The position numbers and the translations under genes are program-made. This document shows positions 1 through 5,173 of a DNA stretch of 10,767 nt, piece after piece. This DNA comes from JASHVB01 sp035486135 (lineage in GTDB: Bacteria; Pseudomonadota; Alphaproteobacteria; Acetobacterales; Acetobacteraceae), in the NCBI GenBank assembly GCA_035486135.1, contig DATHNI010000030.1, forward strand, positions 1-10,767, in the 5' to 3' direction. The notes below the pieces were generated by a model. The model was not told the origin of the DNA and ran no database searches. It saw only the letters and a program-made list of their open reading frames with translations. Position 1 is the first letter of the stretch, and every line of letters begins with the position of its first letter.

Positions 1-110
1 GTCTGCACCATCACCAAACCCGAGTCCGGATCGACATAAATCGACTGCCCGTGGATGCCGAGGAAGGCGAATTGCCGGCGCTGTCCGGGGAACAGCCAGA
101 CCTGGTAGCC
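1..110 (-). pseudogene. Detached C-terminal part of the serine hydrolase, downstream of the TAG; runs off the left edge
   Basis: In the same frame as the hydrolase, the minus strand beyond the amber codon reads GYQVWLFPGQRRQFAFLGIH, then GQSIYVDPDSGLVMVQT, up to the window edge. This matches the family's C-terminal region, where an aromatic GYQ/W strand precedes an HGG/HGQ motif that takes the place of the KTG box of beta-lactamases. The TAG sits where a Tyr codon (TAC or TAT) would be natural (GFMG-Y-GYQVW), so a single base change explains the interruption. No start codon with a ribosome binding site precedes this piece, so it is not a separate gene. The true 3' end lies outside the window. 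Confidence 0.7.
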
Positions 111-1154
111 CTAGCCCATGAATCCCGCCTCGTGGCGCGGGGCGAACGGGCTGCCCGCCGGCTCCGTCGTGGCATCCCGCAGCCACTGACGCGGGATGAT
201 CTGGCGCCCGTTCGCTATCCCGTCATGCGCCAGCAGCAGCCCCAGCCGAGCCCAATCGCGCAGCACCGCGCTGAAGCAGCAATACGCCACCTCCAGCCCG
301 CTATGGTCGATCGTCCAGGTGGCGTCCGCCTCGGCGCCCATCGGCTGCCAGATGCGGCTTTGCAGATAAGCAGCGGGCGACATGCCGACGGCGTGCGCCA
401 GCACCAGGCCGAGCACCTCGGTCTGCACGCCGCCATAGCTGAAATGCGTGTCCGGCGGGACCTGCCGCGTGTTGAACATCGCCACGGCGTGCGCCGTGTC
501 GTAGCCGGTCTGCCCGAACAGTACGCGCCCCAGCTTGAAGTTGTCCGCCGAGGGATCGACGTAGTCCTCCCGGAACGCCACGCCCGAGGCCATGCGCAAC
601 AGCGCGCGCAGGCTGGTCTCGCCGAACGCGGTGCCGGTCAGTTCGGGCACATAGGCCTGGGCGAGGTCATCGACGGAGTGGATCCGCCCCTCGTCGATGG
701 CGATGCCGATCAGCATTGCGACGATCGTCTTGGCCATCGACTGCGACAGCAGCCGGTCCTGACCGGTGCGGCCATACTGGTAATGCTCATAAAGGATCGT
801 GTCGTCGCGTGCGATGAGCAACCCGGTCACCGGGTTGTGCGCCACATAGTCGTCCAGCGAGCGCACCGCACCACGGAACACATAGGTCGGGGCGATCTCC
901 TGCGGTGCACGGCGCAAAATGGCGGGGGACGCGGCCTTGGCGACAAGGTGGAAAGGCCAGATACGATCGTAGTGGCTGTAGCTGCCGACCATCGCCATCT
1001 GCGCCGGAGAGGAGCGGCCACCGACCGGATAGTTCTGCAATGAACCGTACAGCACGGCATCGGGACCTGCGGGCGAAACGACCGGGTCGGCGGCCGCGAG
1101 CAATTTGCTCGGCAGGGTCAGCAACAGAAGGATAGTGATCCAGCGCCGGAGCAT
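111..1154 (-). CDS. Serine hydrolase, beta-lactamase family (NylB-like), ended early by an in-frame TAG
   Basis: This is a 347-residue exported serine hydrolase of the class C beta-lactamase / 6-aminohexanoate-dimer hydrolase type; the substrate cannot be read from sequence. The N-terminus (MLRRWITILLLLTLPSKLLA) is a signal peptide, so a periplasmic location is likely. The nucleophile box is S139-M-A-K142 (SxxK), and the second box is probably Y240-G-G in FSYGGVQTEVLG. The start at 1154 is chosen because a purine-rich GGGAAGAG lies just upstream and the signal peptide follows directly; a longer open frame upstream has no family features. Reading stops at TAG (111-113) after AGFMG, but family-like sequence (GYQVWLFPG, then an HGQ box) continues in the same frame to the window edge. 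As written, the product lacks its third active-site box, so it is a pseudogene, a sequencing error or a readthrough gene. Family call fairly sure; exact activity unknown. Confidence 0.8.
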   Translation of the reverse strand: MLRRWITILLLLTLPSKLLAAADPVVSPAGPDAVLYGSLQNYPVGGRSSPAQMAMVGSYSHYDRIWPFHLVAKAASPAILRRAPQEIAPTYVFRGAVRSLDDYVAHNPVTGLLIARDDTILYEHYQYGRTGQDRLLSQSMAKTIVAMLIGIAIDEGRIHSVDDLAQAYVPELTGTAFGETSLRALLRMASGVAFREDYVDPSADNFKLGRVLFGQTGYDTAHAVAMFNTRQVPPDTHFSYGGVQTEVLGLVLAHAVGMSPAAYLQSRIWQPMGAEADATWTIDHSGLEVAYCCFSAVLRDWARLGLLLAHDGIANGRQIIPRQWLRDATTEPAGSPFAPRHEAGFMG

Positions 1155-1210
1155 GGTTTCTCTTCCCTGCTGGCGGCCGCGGGACCCGGGTGCAGGCGTC
1201 GCCATGGCAG

Positions 1211-1219
1211 AGTATAACA
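1211..1219 (-). promoter_or_regulatory. Possible extended -10 promoter for the serine hydrolase
   Basis: On the minus strand the sequence TGTTATACT combines a TGn extension with TATACT, five of six matches to the sigma-70 -10 box. It lies about 57 bp upstream of the hydrolase start in the 177-bp divergent spacer. No convincing -35 box is seen at 16-18 bp, which an extended -10 can tolerate. Sequence pattern only. Confidence 0.35.
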
Positions 1220-1331
1220 GCCTGGCATATGGCTGCCTCGGGCGGTCAGGAGCACCGGCGCGTCCCACATCCCCGGCGCGCGCGATTGCTGCAAGGCAAC
1301 CCGTCGCAAGGCTTGCTATGCTTCCCCACAC

Positions 1332-2456
1332 ATGAACCACGACCCGCAGGGCTACTACGAACGACTGGACGTCGACTGGGATGCGCGGCCCGAGGCGGTC
1401 CATGCGGCCTACCGCCGCAAGGCACGGCTGCTGCACCCGGACATTCCCGTGACCGGCAATGTCGCCGCCTTCATAATGCTCAAGGAGGCCTACGACGTCC
1501 TGGGCGATCCGCTGCGCCGTGCCGCGTACGACCGGGCCGCGCGCAGCCTCGACCGCTTGCAGTCCATGGTGGCTTCCGACGTCGCCGAGGAGATCCATCC
1601 CGCCCCGCCGGTGCCGCCCGCCACCCGGACGCAGGGCCCGCGCCTGGCCGACCTGCCCTTGGCGGTTTGGGTAGGGCTTGGCATGGTCGCGCTGTTCGCC
1701 GCCAGCGAGGCGGTGTTGCACCTGAACGCGGCGCCCCCCGCGGCGGAACGTGTGGTGAATGTGCCGGCGACCGCACCCTCGGTACCGCCACAGGCGCCGA
1801 CCGCGCCGCCACGTCCCCTGCGGCTGATCGGCACGCCGAACGTGTACGTCCTCCCCGCGGGCAGCCCGGCCTTGGTTCTGCGCTACGACGAACAGCGCAA
1901 GACGTTCTTCGCGATCGGCCAGTTGCCGCCGTTCAGTGCCATGCAGGCGGTGAACGTCCTACGCGACCACAACCTGGCGGAAATCCGCCTGACCGCCACC
2001 ACGACCGGCTTCATCGATGCTGCTCGCCTCGAGCCCGGGAACGTGGTCGCCGCCCGGCAGGCGTATTGCACCTATAACGCCGGACCACCGCCTGCCAACG
2101 GGGAGATCCTGGCCCGCAATGGCCACGGCTCCGGACAGGTCACCATCGAGAACCAAAGCGGCCAGCCACTGGTCGTCAAGCTGCGCGACCGCAACGGCGT
2201 GACGGCGGCGATGGTGTACGTGGCCCCGTCCGGCAACGCCGTCGTCGACGGTTTGCCGGAGGGCGCCTACCGTCCCGACTACGCCATAGGCGAGTTGTGG
2301 AGCCGCGCTTGCAATAGCTTCGCGGCCGGCATGCGCTCGCTGCGCTTCGTCTCGTTCACCGACCTCTCGGCGACGGGGACACTGACAATTCCGCCGAACG
2401 TACCTGATCCGGATGCGCCGGTGGATATATCCGACCAGGATTTCGAGCGCGGCTGA
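1332..2456 (+). CDS. Membrane-anchored J-domain protein with unrecognised C-terminal domain
   Basis: 374 residues. Residues 8-68 form an N-terminal DnaJ (J) domain, with YYERLDV at its start, basic helix II (AYRRKARLL), the essential HPD tripeptide at H35-P36-D37 and helix III ending in YDVLGDPLRRAAYD. J domains stimulate Hsp70 (DnaK) ATPase, so this is probably a co-chaperone. A Pro/Ala-rich linker leads to one membrane helix (about 108-131), a second Pro-rich linker (about 134-163), and a ~210-residue C-terminal part. That part looks beta-rich, with VYVLPAGSPALVLRYD and VTIENQSGQPLVVKLRDRNG followed by a Gly/Tyr turn, and has two cysteines (C246, C327). There is no zinc-finger or canonical DnaJ substrate domain, so it is not DnaJ itself. 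With the J domain in the cytoplasm, the C-terminal part would be periplasmic (inference). No good Shine-Dalgarno precedes ATG 1332; the start is set by the J domain. It converges on tatA, 18 bp away. Confidence 0.85.
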   Translation: MNHDPQGYYERLDVDWDARPEAVHAAYRRKARLLHPDIPVTGNVAAFIMLKEAYDVLGDPLRRAAYDRAARSLDRLQSMVASDVAEEIHPAPPVPPATRTQGPRLADLPLAVWVGLGMVALFAASEAVLHLNAAPPAAERVVNVPATAPSVPPQAPTAPPRPLRLIGTPNVYVLPAGSPALVLRYDEQRKTFFAIGQLPPFSAMQAVNVLRDHNLAEIRLTATTTGFIDAARLEPGNVVAARQAYCTYNAGPPPANGEILARNGHGSGQVTIENQSGQPLVVKLRDRNGVTAAMVYVAPSGNAVVDGLPEGAYRPDYAIGELWSRACNSFAAGMRSLRFVSFTDLSATGTLTIPPNVPDPDAPVDISDQDFERG

Positions 2457-2482
2457 GGCTGGGGTCCAAGCCGCTCAGCCGC
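2449..2482. terminator. Hairpin shared by two convergent genes; candidate bidirectional terminator
   Basis: A perfect 9-bp inverted repeat, GCGGCTGAG (2449-2457) and CTCAGCCGC (2474-2482), has a 16-nt spacer that can itself pair further (GCT with AGC). The left arm contains the TGA stop of the J-domain gene. The right arm contains the stop of the convergent tatA gene. There is no long T-run on either side, so this is a candidate bidirectional terminator or 3'-end stabiliser rather than a classical intrinsic one. Confidence 0.45.
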
Positions 2483-2732
2483 CTGAGTGCACCGCGGTCG
2501 TCTCGCGTGCCGCGGCGCGAGGGGCAGCCTCGCCCGCCGGTCCGGAGATCGAACCTGCCGGCCTGTCCTCGGCCGTGTCCTTCGGCGGCTCGGGATCGTC
2601 CGCCATGTTCTTCTTGAACGCCTTGATGCCCTTGGCGAAGTCGCCCATCAGGCTGCTGACCTTGCCGCCGCCGAACAGCAGCATCACGACCAGCAACACC
2701 ACCAGCCAATGCCAGATGCTGAATTCACCCAT
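2475..2732 (-). CDS. tatA: Sec-independent protein translocase subunit TatA (downstream paralogue)
   Basis: 85-residue TatA/E-type component of the twin-arginine translocase, which exports folded proteins across the inner membrane. The layout is standard: a short periplasmic N-terminus (MGEFSIWHW), one membrane helix (about 6-20), an FGGGKV hinge (20-25), an amphipathic helix with SSLMGDFAKGIKAFKKNM (26-43), and an acidic, Pro/Ala-rich tail. The start at 2732 is fixed by a strong AAGGAGGT (2739-2746) with a 6-nt spacing; seven codons of open frame upstream are excluded. The first ~44 codons are almost identical to the second copy 304 bp upstream, and both tails end in SISGPAGEAAPR-x3-RETTA. 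No tatB or tatC is adjacent, so TatC must be elsewhere in the genome. Family call secure; which copy is the main TatA cannot be told. Confidence 0.9.
   Translation of the reverse strand: MGEFSIWHWLVVLLVVMLLFGGGKVSSLMGDFAKGIKAFKKNMADDPEPPKDTAEDRPAGSISGPAGEAAPRAAARETTAVHSGG
2601..2723 (-). repeat. 123-bp near-identical tandem segment, copy 1 (tatA codons 4-44)
   Basis: This segment and 3154-3276 differ at only 4 of 123 positions with no gaps. Two differences are synonymous (CAT/CAC, TTG/CTG) and two change residues 10 and 17 between Leu and Met. The identity covers the membrane helix, hinge and amphipathic helix and then stops abruptly at the start of the tail. Confidence 0.9.
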
Positions 2733-3036
2733 GACTTGACCTCCTTCTGGCACCGCTGGCCCTGCAACTGGTCTCGGCGGTCCGGGTTACAACAGGCCAC
2801 CGGCGAACGAGCGCGACAGGCAATGGCGATCCGGGCGACACCGCGCCCGCGGGATACCGATGCCGCACGCTGCCCGCACCACCGTGACCCGCCCGCACGG
2901 CGGCCAGCCCGGTAGCGGCACTCATGGGGTCACGGCGGGCAGCGCATCCCTCATCCACGGTACTTCGTCTGGTTCGCATCATGGTGCGGTCGCGCCGAAC
3001 CCGCGGCGCGGTCCAACCCCGTCCAGCCCGAAAGGT
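2733..3036. other. Spacer between the two tatA genes
   Basis: A 304-bp gap with no convincing gene on either strand; the open frames crossing it lack family features and codon bias. It carries a strong ribosome binding site for the downstream tatA at its left end and a 9-bp inverted repeat at 2882-2935. A promoter for the downstream tatA may lie here, but no clear -35/-10 pair was seen. Confidence 0.5.
2882..2935. repeat. 9-bp inverted repeat between the tatA copies
   Basis: CCGTGACCC (2882-2890) and GGGTCACGG (2927-2935) are exact reverse complements with a 36-nt spacer. They lie 150-200 bp upstream of the downstream tatA start. This could be an operator or mRNA structure, or chance in GC-rich DNA. 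Confidence 0.3.
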
Positions 3037-3285
3037 TCAGTGCGCCGCGGTGGTCTCGCGGGTGGTGGTCCGCGGGGCTGCCTCACCGGCCGGGCCGGAG
3101 ATCGAGCCGGGCGTCTTGTCCGCGCTGGCTTCCATCGAGGCGTCCTCAGGCTCCGCCATGTTCTTCTTGAACGCCTTGATGCCCTTGGCGAAGTCGCCCA
3201 TCAGGCTGCTGACCTTGCCGCCGCCGAACAGCAGCAACACGACCAGCAGCACCACCATCCAGTGCCAGATGCTGAAGCTACCCAT
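3037..3285 (-). CDS. tatA: Sec-independent protein translocase subunit TatA (upstream paralogue)
   Basis: 82-residue TatA-type protein for twin-arginine export. It has a membrane helix at about 6-20 (HWMVVLLVVLLLFG), a GGGKV hinge, an amphipathic MGDFAKGIKAFKKNM segment ending at residue 43, and an acidic Glu/Asp/Ala tail ending in RETTAAH. ATG 3285 is chosen because GGAGAGG lies about 6 nt upstream and MGSFSIWHW is the usual alphaproteobacterial N-terminus; ten upstream codons are excluded. It differs from the other copy by only 3 residues in the first 44 (S3, M10, L17), whereas residues 45-59 are unrelated and residues 60-80 are again similar. Both genes point the same way and could be co-transcribed across 304 bp. 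The family is certain; whether the two copies divide TatA, TatB or TatE roles is unknown. The hinge Gly-Gly-Gly-Lys looks TatA-like in both. Confidence 0.9.
   Translation of the reverse strand: MGSFSIWHWMVVLLVVLLLFGGGKVSSLMGDFAKGIKAFKKNMAEPEDASMEASADKTPGSISGPAGEAAPRTTTRETTAAH
3154..3276 (-). repeat. 123-bp near-identical tandem segment, copy 2 (tatA codons 4-44)
   Basis: Partner of 2601-2723 in the same orientation, 553 bp apart, with 4 mismatches in 123 bp. The near-identity at synonymous sites, next to diverged tails, suggests recent duplication or gene conversion limited to the core domain. Confidence 0.9.
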
Positions 3286-3533
3286 AGCGTCCTCTCCGAT
3301 GCGCGGGGCCGGCACGACGTCTCTGGGGCGTCCCCTGCCTGCACCCTATCGGGCCTGCACCCTTCCGGCCCATCCGAGCCGCATCCTAGTCCGTCCGGGC
3401 TCCGCCTGCCAGCGACATGGCGCCAATCGGGCGGCGATGCAAGCGGCAAACGCCGTCGTTGCGGTGCCCGGCCAGGAGAATCCGGTCGTCTCGGCCGCAA
3501 ACGTTGTACTCGCCGCACATCTTGCACGATTCG
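3286..3533. other. Divergent spacer upstream of tatA (left part)
   Basis: Together with the csp leader this makes a 432-bp gap between divergent genes. The only structure seen in this part is an 11-bp direct repeat, GCCTGCACCCT, at 3337-3347 and 3353-3363 (16-bp period), about 50-80 bp upstream of the tatA start. A short minus-strand open frame crossing here contains a few cysteines, but it has no supported start or family and is not called. Confidence 0.5.
3337..3363. repeat. Short direct repeat upstream of tatA
   Basis: Two exact copies of GCCTGCACCCT separated by ATCGG. They are in a suitable position to be regulator binding sites for the divergent tatA promoter, but the regulator is unknown and chance is possible. 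Confidence 0.35.
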
Positions 3534-3562
3534 TTGCGGACGATGGTTGTCAGGCGTATTGT
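3534..3562 (+). promoter_or_regulatory. Possible sigma-70 promoter for the cold-shock gene
   Basis: TTGCGG (3534-3539) and TATTGT (3557-3562) are separated by 17 bp, the ideal spacing, with a fair match to -35/-10 boxes. A transcript starting near 3569 would have a leader of about 150 nt, as is common for cspA-type genes. A C6/G6 inverted repeat (3562-3578) overlaps the expected start site. Confidence 0.3.
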
Positions 3563-3661
3563 CCCCCGGTTGGGGGGAAAACCTGCGCCCAAAAAACGGC
3601 ACGGGACACCCTCTCACAGGGATGGGCGTCTGGCGGCAGGTCACGACGCTCCCGTTCAACC

Positions 3662-3693
3662 GGGCGGCGCTCGATTCTGGTCGAAGGCCGCCC
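3662..3693 (+). promoter_or_regulatory. Leader hairpin upstream of the cold-shock gene
   Basis: GGGCGGC (3662-3668) pairs with GCCGCCC (3687-3693). Inside it TCGA (3671-3674) pairs with TCGA (3681-3684), giving an 11-bp stem with a symmetrical 2x2 internal loop (GC/AG) and a TTCTGG apical loop. It ends 24 nt before the ATG and about 7 nt before the weak GAAAGG ribosome site. In cspA genes, leader structure is known to tune translation with temperature; that role here is inferred. Confidence 0.45.
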
Positions 3694-3717
3694 CCGAGGC
3701 AGAAAGGCGACGCGTCG

Positions 3718-3924
3718 ATGCCGAAGGGCACCGTTAAGTGGTTCAATCCGACGAAGGGCTACGGGTTTATCGCGCCGGATACCGGAGGAAAGGACGTCTT
3801 CGTTCACATCAGCGCCGTGCAGAAAGCCGGCCTGAGAAGCCTGAACGAGGGCCAGAAAATCGGCTTTGAGGTCGAGCAACAACAAAACGGACGCGCGGCG
3901 GCGGTGAACCTGTCGCAGGACTAG
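3718..3924 (+). CDS. cspA: Cold-shock protein, CspA family
   Basis: 68-residue single cold-shock domain, a five-stranded OB-fold that binds single-stranded RNA/DNA and melts mRNA structure. The start MPKGTVKWFN is canonical. RNP1 is K14-G-Y-G-F-I18 and RNP2 is V27-F-V-H-I31; the aromatic residues expected to stack with nucleic acid (W8, F9, Y16, F18, F28, H30) are all present. Length fits the family (65-75). ATG 3718 is the only start giving the canonical N-terminus; its ribosome site (GAAAGG, about 10 nt upstream) is modest. The gene stands alone, divergent from tatA, with a structured leader and a GC-rich hairpin 33 nt after the stop. Which of the usual several Csp paralogues this is, and whether it is cold-induced, cannot be told. 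Confidence 0.95.
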   Translation: MPKGTVKWFNPTKGYGFIAPDTGGKDVFVHISAVQKAGLRSLNEGQKIGFEVEQQQNGRAAAVNLSQD

Positions 3925-3957
3925 GCTGGGTCCTGTCGGACTACGCCCCTCAACGCT

Positions 3958-3975
3958 GCCCGGGTTCTCCCGGGC
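3958..3975 (+). terminator. GC-rich hairpin after the cold-shock gene
   Basis: GCCCGGG (3958-3964), TTCT loop, CCCGGGC (3969-3975): a perfect 7-bp stem with a tetraloop, 33 nt after the csp stop. No T-run follows, so it may end transcription weakly or protect the mRNA 3' end. Confidence 0.45.
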
Positions 3976-4001
3976 TGGGCGGTCTGGGCTGCGCGCTATC
4001 C

Positions 4002-4068
4002 GGCCGGATTTTCCATGGCCGGGAATAGTTTCGGCCGGGCTTTGTTGGGCCGGGCCTTCCTGGGCCGG
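4002..4068. repeat. Degenerate 15-bp tandem repeat with GGCCGG core
   Basis: GGCCGG begins at 4002, 4017, 4033, 4048 and 4063, steps of 15, 16, 15 and 15 bp. Each unit continues with a T-rich half (for example ATTTTCCAT, GCTTTGTTG, GCCTTCCTG). Looser GGGCT units at 3972 and 3986 keep nearly the same step. This regularity is unlike the surrounding DNA. Its function is unknown: clustered protein sites, a small minisatellite or a decayed element are all possible. Confidence 0.55.
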
Positions 4069-4263
4069 TCACGGCAAATCTGGGCATCATAGGCCCGGCA
4101 CCGCGCAGCCGCGTTCTGCCGTGTCGGCGGAACGCATGCGGGCGCAACCGGCAGGCACCCATCATTGGCGTGATGAGCCACGCGGTTCCTGTCCGCGCGG
4201 TAACGTGGTAGGTCTGGCCTGCCGGCTCAGAATCGCGGCAGGGCTGCGTGGTGCCGTGTGGGC

Positions 4264-4273
4264 TTGTGCACAA
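4264..4273. promoter_or_regulatory. Palindrome upstream of pmtA
   Basis: TTGTGCACAA is a perfect 10-bp palindrome 44 nt before the pmtA start. It could be an operator, or its TTGTGC half could act as a -35 box with TACGCA 17 bp on; neither is established. Confidence 0.25.
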
Positions 4274-4316
4274 AGACGCGATTGCCTACGCAGCCACCGG
4301 AGGATACAGGCATCTA

Positions 4317-4991
4317 ATGAGCCACACCCTGGAACAGCGCCGCGGCCGCCGGCCTGGCGCACCGCCACGTGCTGCGCTCGATGCCGATGCGGTCCGTGCC
4401 GCCTACCGGCGTTGGGCGGGCGTCTATGATACCGTATTCGGCGGGGTTTCCTCCGTCGGCCGCCGCCGCGCCGTGGCGCTGGTCAACCGCCTGCCCGGAC
4501 GGGAAGTGCTGGAGGTCGGTGTCGGCACCGGCCTGGCCCTGCCCCATTACACCCAGGACAAGCGAATCACCGGCATCGATCTGTCGGCCGAGATGCTGCA
4601 CCAGGCGCGCAAGCGAGTCGCGGGGCTGCGGCTGAGCAACGTCGCCGCGTTGCGCGAACTGGATGCCGAATCGACCGACTTTCCGGACGCCTCCTTCGAT
4701 GTCGCGGTCGCGATGTTCGTCGCCTCGGTGGTGCCGAATCCGCGCGGCTTGCTCGCCGAGATGCGCCGCGTGGTGCGGCCCGGTGGCAACATCCTGTTCG
4801 TCAACCACTTCGCCGCCGAACGAGGTCCCCGCTGGTGGATCGAATTCGCCATGGCGCCCGCCTCGCGCGCGCTGGGCTGGCATCCGGACTTCGCCATGCA
4901 GGGGTTGTTCACGCCCGAGGACCTCACCCGAATGCGCGCCGATCCTGTCCCGCCGTTCGGCATCTTCACCCTGGTGCGGTTGCCGAATTGA
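4317..4991 (+). CDS. pmtA: Phosphatidylethanolamine N-methyltransferase, PmtA type (SAM-dependent)
   Basis: 224-residue class I SAM-dependent methyltransferase resembling the Rhodobacter-type PmtA. That enzyme methylates phosphatidylethanolamine three times to phosphatidylcholine at the inner face of the cytoplasmic membrane. Visible features are AYRRWAGVYDTVFG (29-42), typical of PmtA; SAM motif I VLEVGVGTG (64-72); the acidic end of strand 2 in ITGIDLS (84-90); DFPDASFDVAVAM (121-133); the post-II segment EMRRVVRPGG (148-157); FVNHF (161-165); and LGWHPDF (186-192). No membrane helix is seen, consistent with a peripheral enzyme. ATG 4317 is preferred over an upstream in-frame ATG at 4248 because PmtA homologues start near here and a GGAGG (4299-4303) plus a closer ACAGG precede it. 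It stands alone in its direction; ctaC follows after 182 bp with hairpins between. UbiE-like methyltransferases are the main alternative, but the motifs favour PmtA. Confidence 0.82.
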   Translation: MSHTLEQRRGRRPGAPPRAALDADAVRAAYRRWAGVYDTVFGGVSSVGRRRAVALVNRLPGREVLEVGVGTGLALPHYTQDKRITGIDLSAEMLHQARKRVAGLRLSNVAALRELDAESTDFPDASFDVAVAMFVASVVPNPRGLLAEMRRVVRPGGNILFVNHFAAERGPRWWIEFAMAPASRALGWHPDFAMQGLFTPEDLTRMRADPVPPFGIFTLVRLPN

Positions 4992-5000
4992 TCGGCCGCC

Positions 5001-5010
5001 CACATGTGGC
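5001..5010. repeat. Palindrome just after pmtA
   Basis: CCACATGTGG is a perfect 10-bp palindrome 10 nt after the pmtA stop. Alternatively, CGGCC (4994-4998) can pair with GGCCG (5009-5013). It could be a weak 3' structure for pmtA or an operator for ctaC; no T-run follows. Confidence 0.25.
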
Positions 5011-5066
5011 CGGGCAGCGGGGCGATCGTGCGGGGGAGATCATTACGAATTGGCGGTGACCCGCGC

Positions 5067-5084
5067 GCGAGACCTTGATCTCGC
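5067..5084 (+). repeat. Short hairpin in the pmtA-ctaC spacer
   Basis: GCGAGA (5067-5072) and TCTCGC (5079-5084) can form a 6-bp stem with loop CCTTGA. It is the first of two adjacent hairpins before ctaC; role unknown. Confidence 0.3.
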
Positions 5085-5106
5085 TCCAAGGGTCCGGTAG
5101 GCCAAG

Positions 5107-5130
5107 CGCCATCGAGCATGGCCGATGGCG
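5107..5130 (+). promoter_or_regulatory. 8-bp inverted repeat in the ctaC leader
   Basis: CGCCATCG (5107-5114) and CGATGGCG (5123-5130) are exact reverse complements with an 8-nt spacer, ending 43 nt before the ctaC start. It may be an operator or leader hairpin controlling the oxidase operon. Confidence 0.35.
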
Positions 5131-5173
5131 ATCCGCCGCCGGCCGGCCGGGACGGAACGGGGTGGAGTAGTCG

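Larger units (their letters stand above)
3925..4316. other. Gene-free 392-bp stretch between csp and pmtA
   Basis: No protein with family features is visible on either strand. It holds the csp 3' hairpin (3958-3975), a degenerate 15-bp repeat (4002-4068) and a 10-bp palindrome just before pmtA (4264-4273). Minus-strand open frames across the repeat read as Pro/Arg-rich pentads but lack a supported start. Confidence 0.5.

Noticed and set aside
51..1043. Long plus-strand open frame (330 codons) opposite the serine hydrolase
   Set aside because: It is antisense to a gene with clear SxxK and family motifs. Its residues are Arg/His/Gly-rich, typical of a shadow frame in GC-rich DNA.
1155..1721. 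N-terminal extension of the serine hydrolase frame up to 1721
   Set aside because: The extension overlaps the J-domain gene on the other strand and precedes a perfect signal peptide at 1154; a real start there would bury the signal peptide.
3562..3578. C6/G6 hairpin upstream of csp as an intrinsic terminator
   Set aside because: No T-run follows on either strand, and it overlaps the likely csp -10 box and transcript start.
3386..3592. Short minus-strand frame with cysteines (CKMCGEYNVCG)
   Set aside because: No ribosome binding site, an incomplete Cys pattern and no recognisable family; it overlaps the csp promoter region. Probably chance.
2860..3717. Long plus-strand frame running into the cold-shock gene
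   Set aside because: It crosses a tatA gene in antisense and joins csp in frame by chance; the Csp family starts at MPKGTVKWF.
3950..4273. Minus-strand frames with Pro/Arg pentads over the 15-bp repeat
   Set aside because: The pentads simply reflect the 15-bp DNA period; several frames show it equally and none has a supported start.
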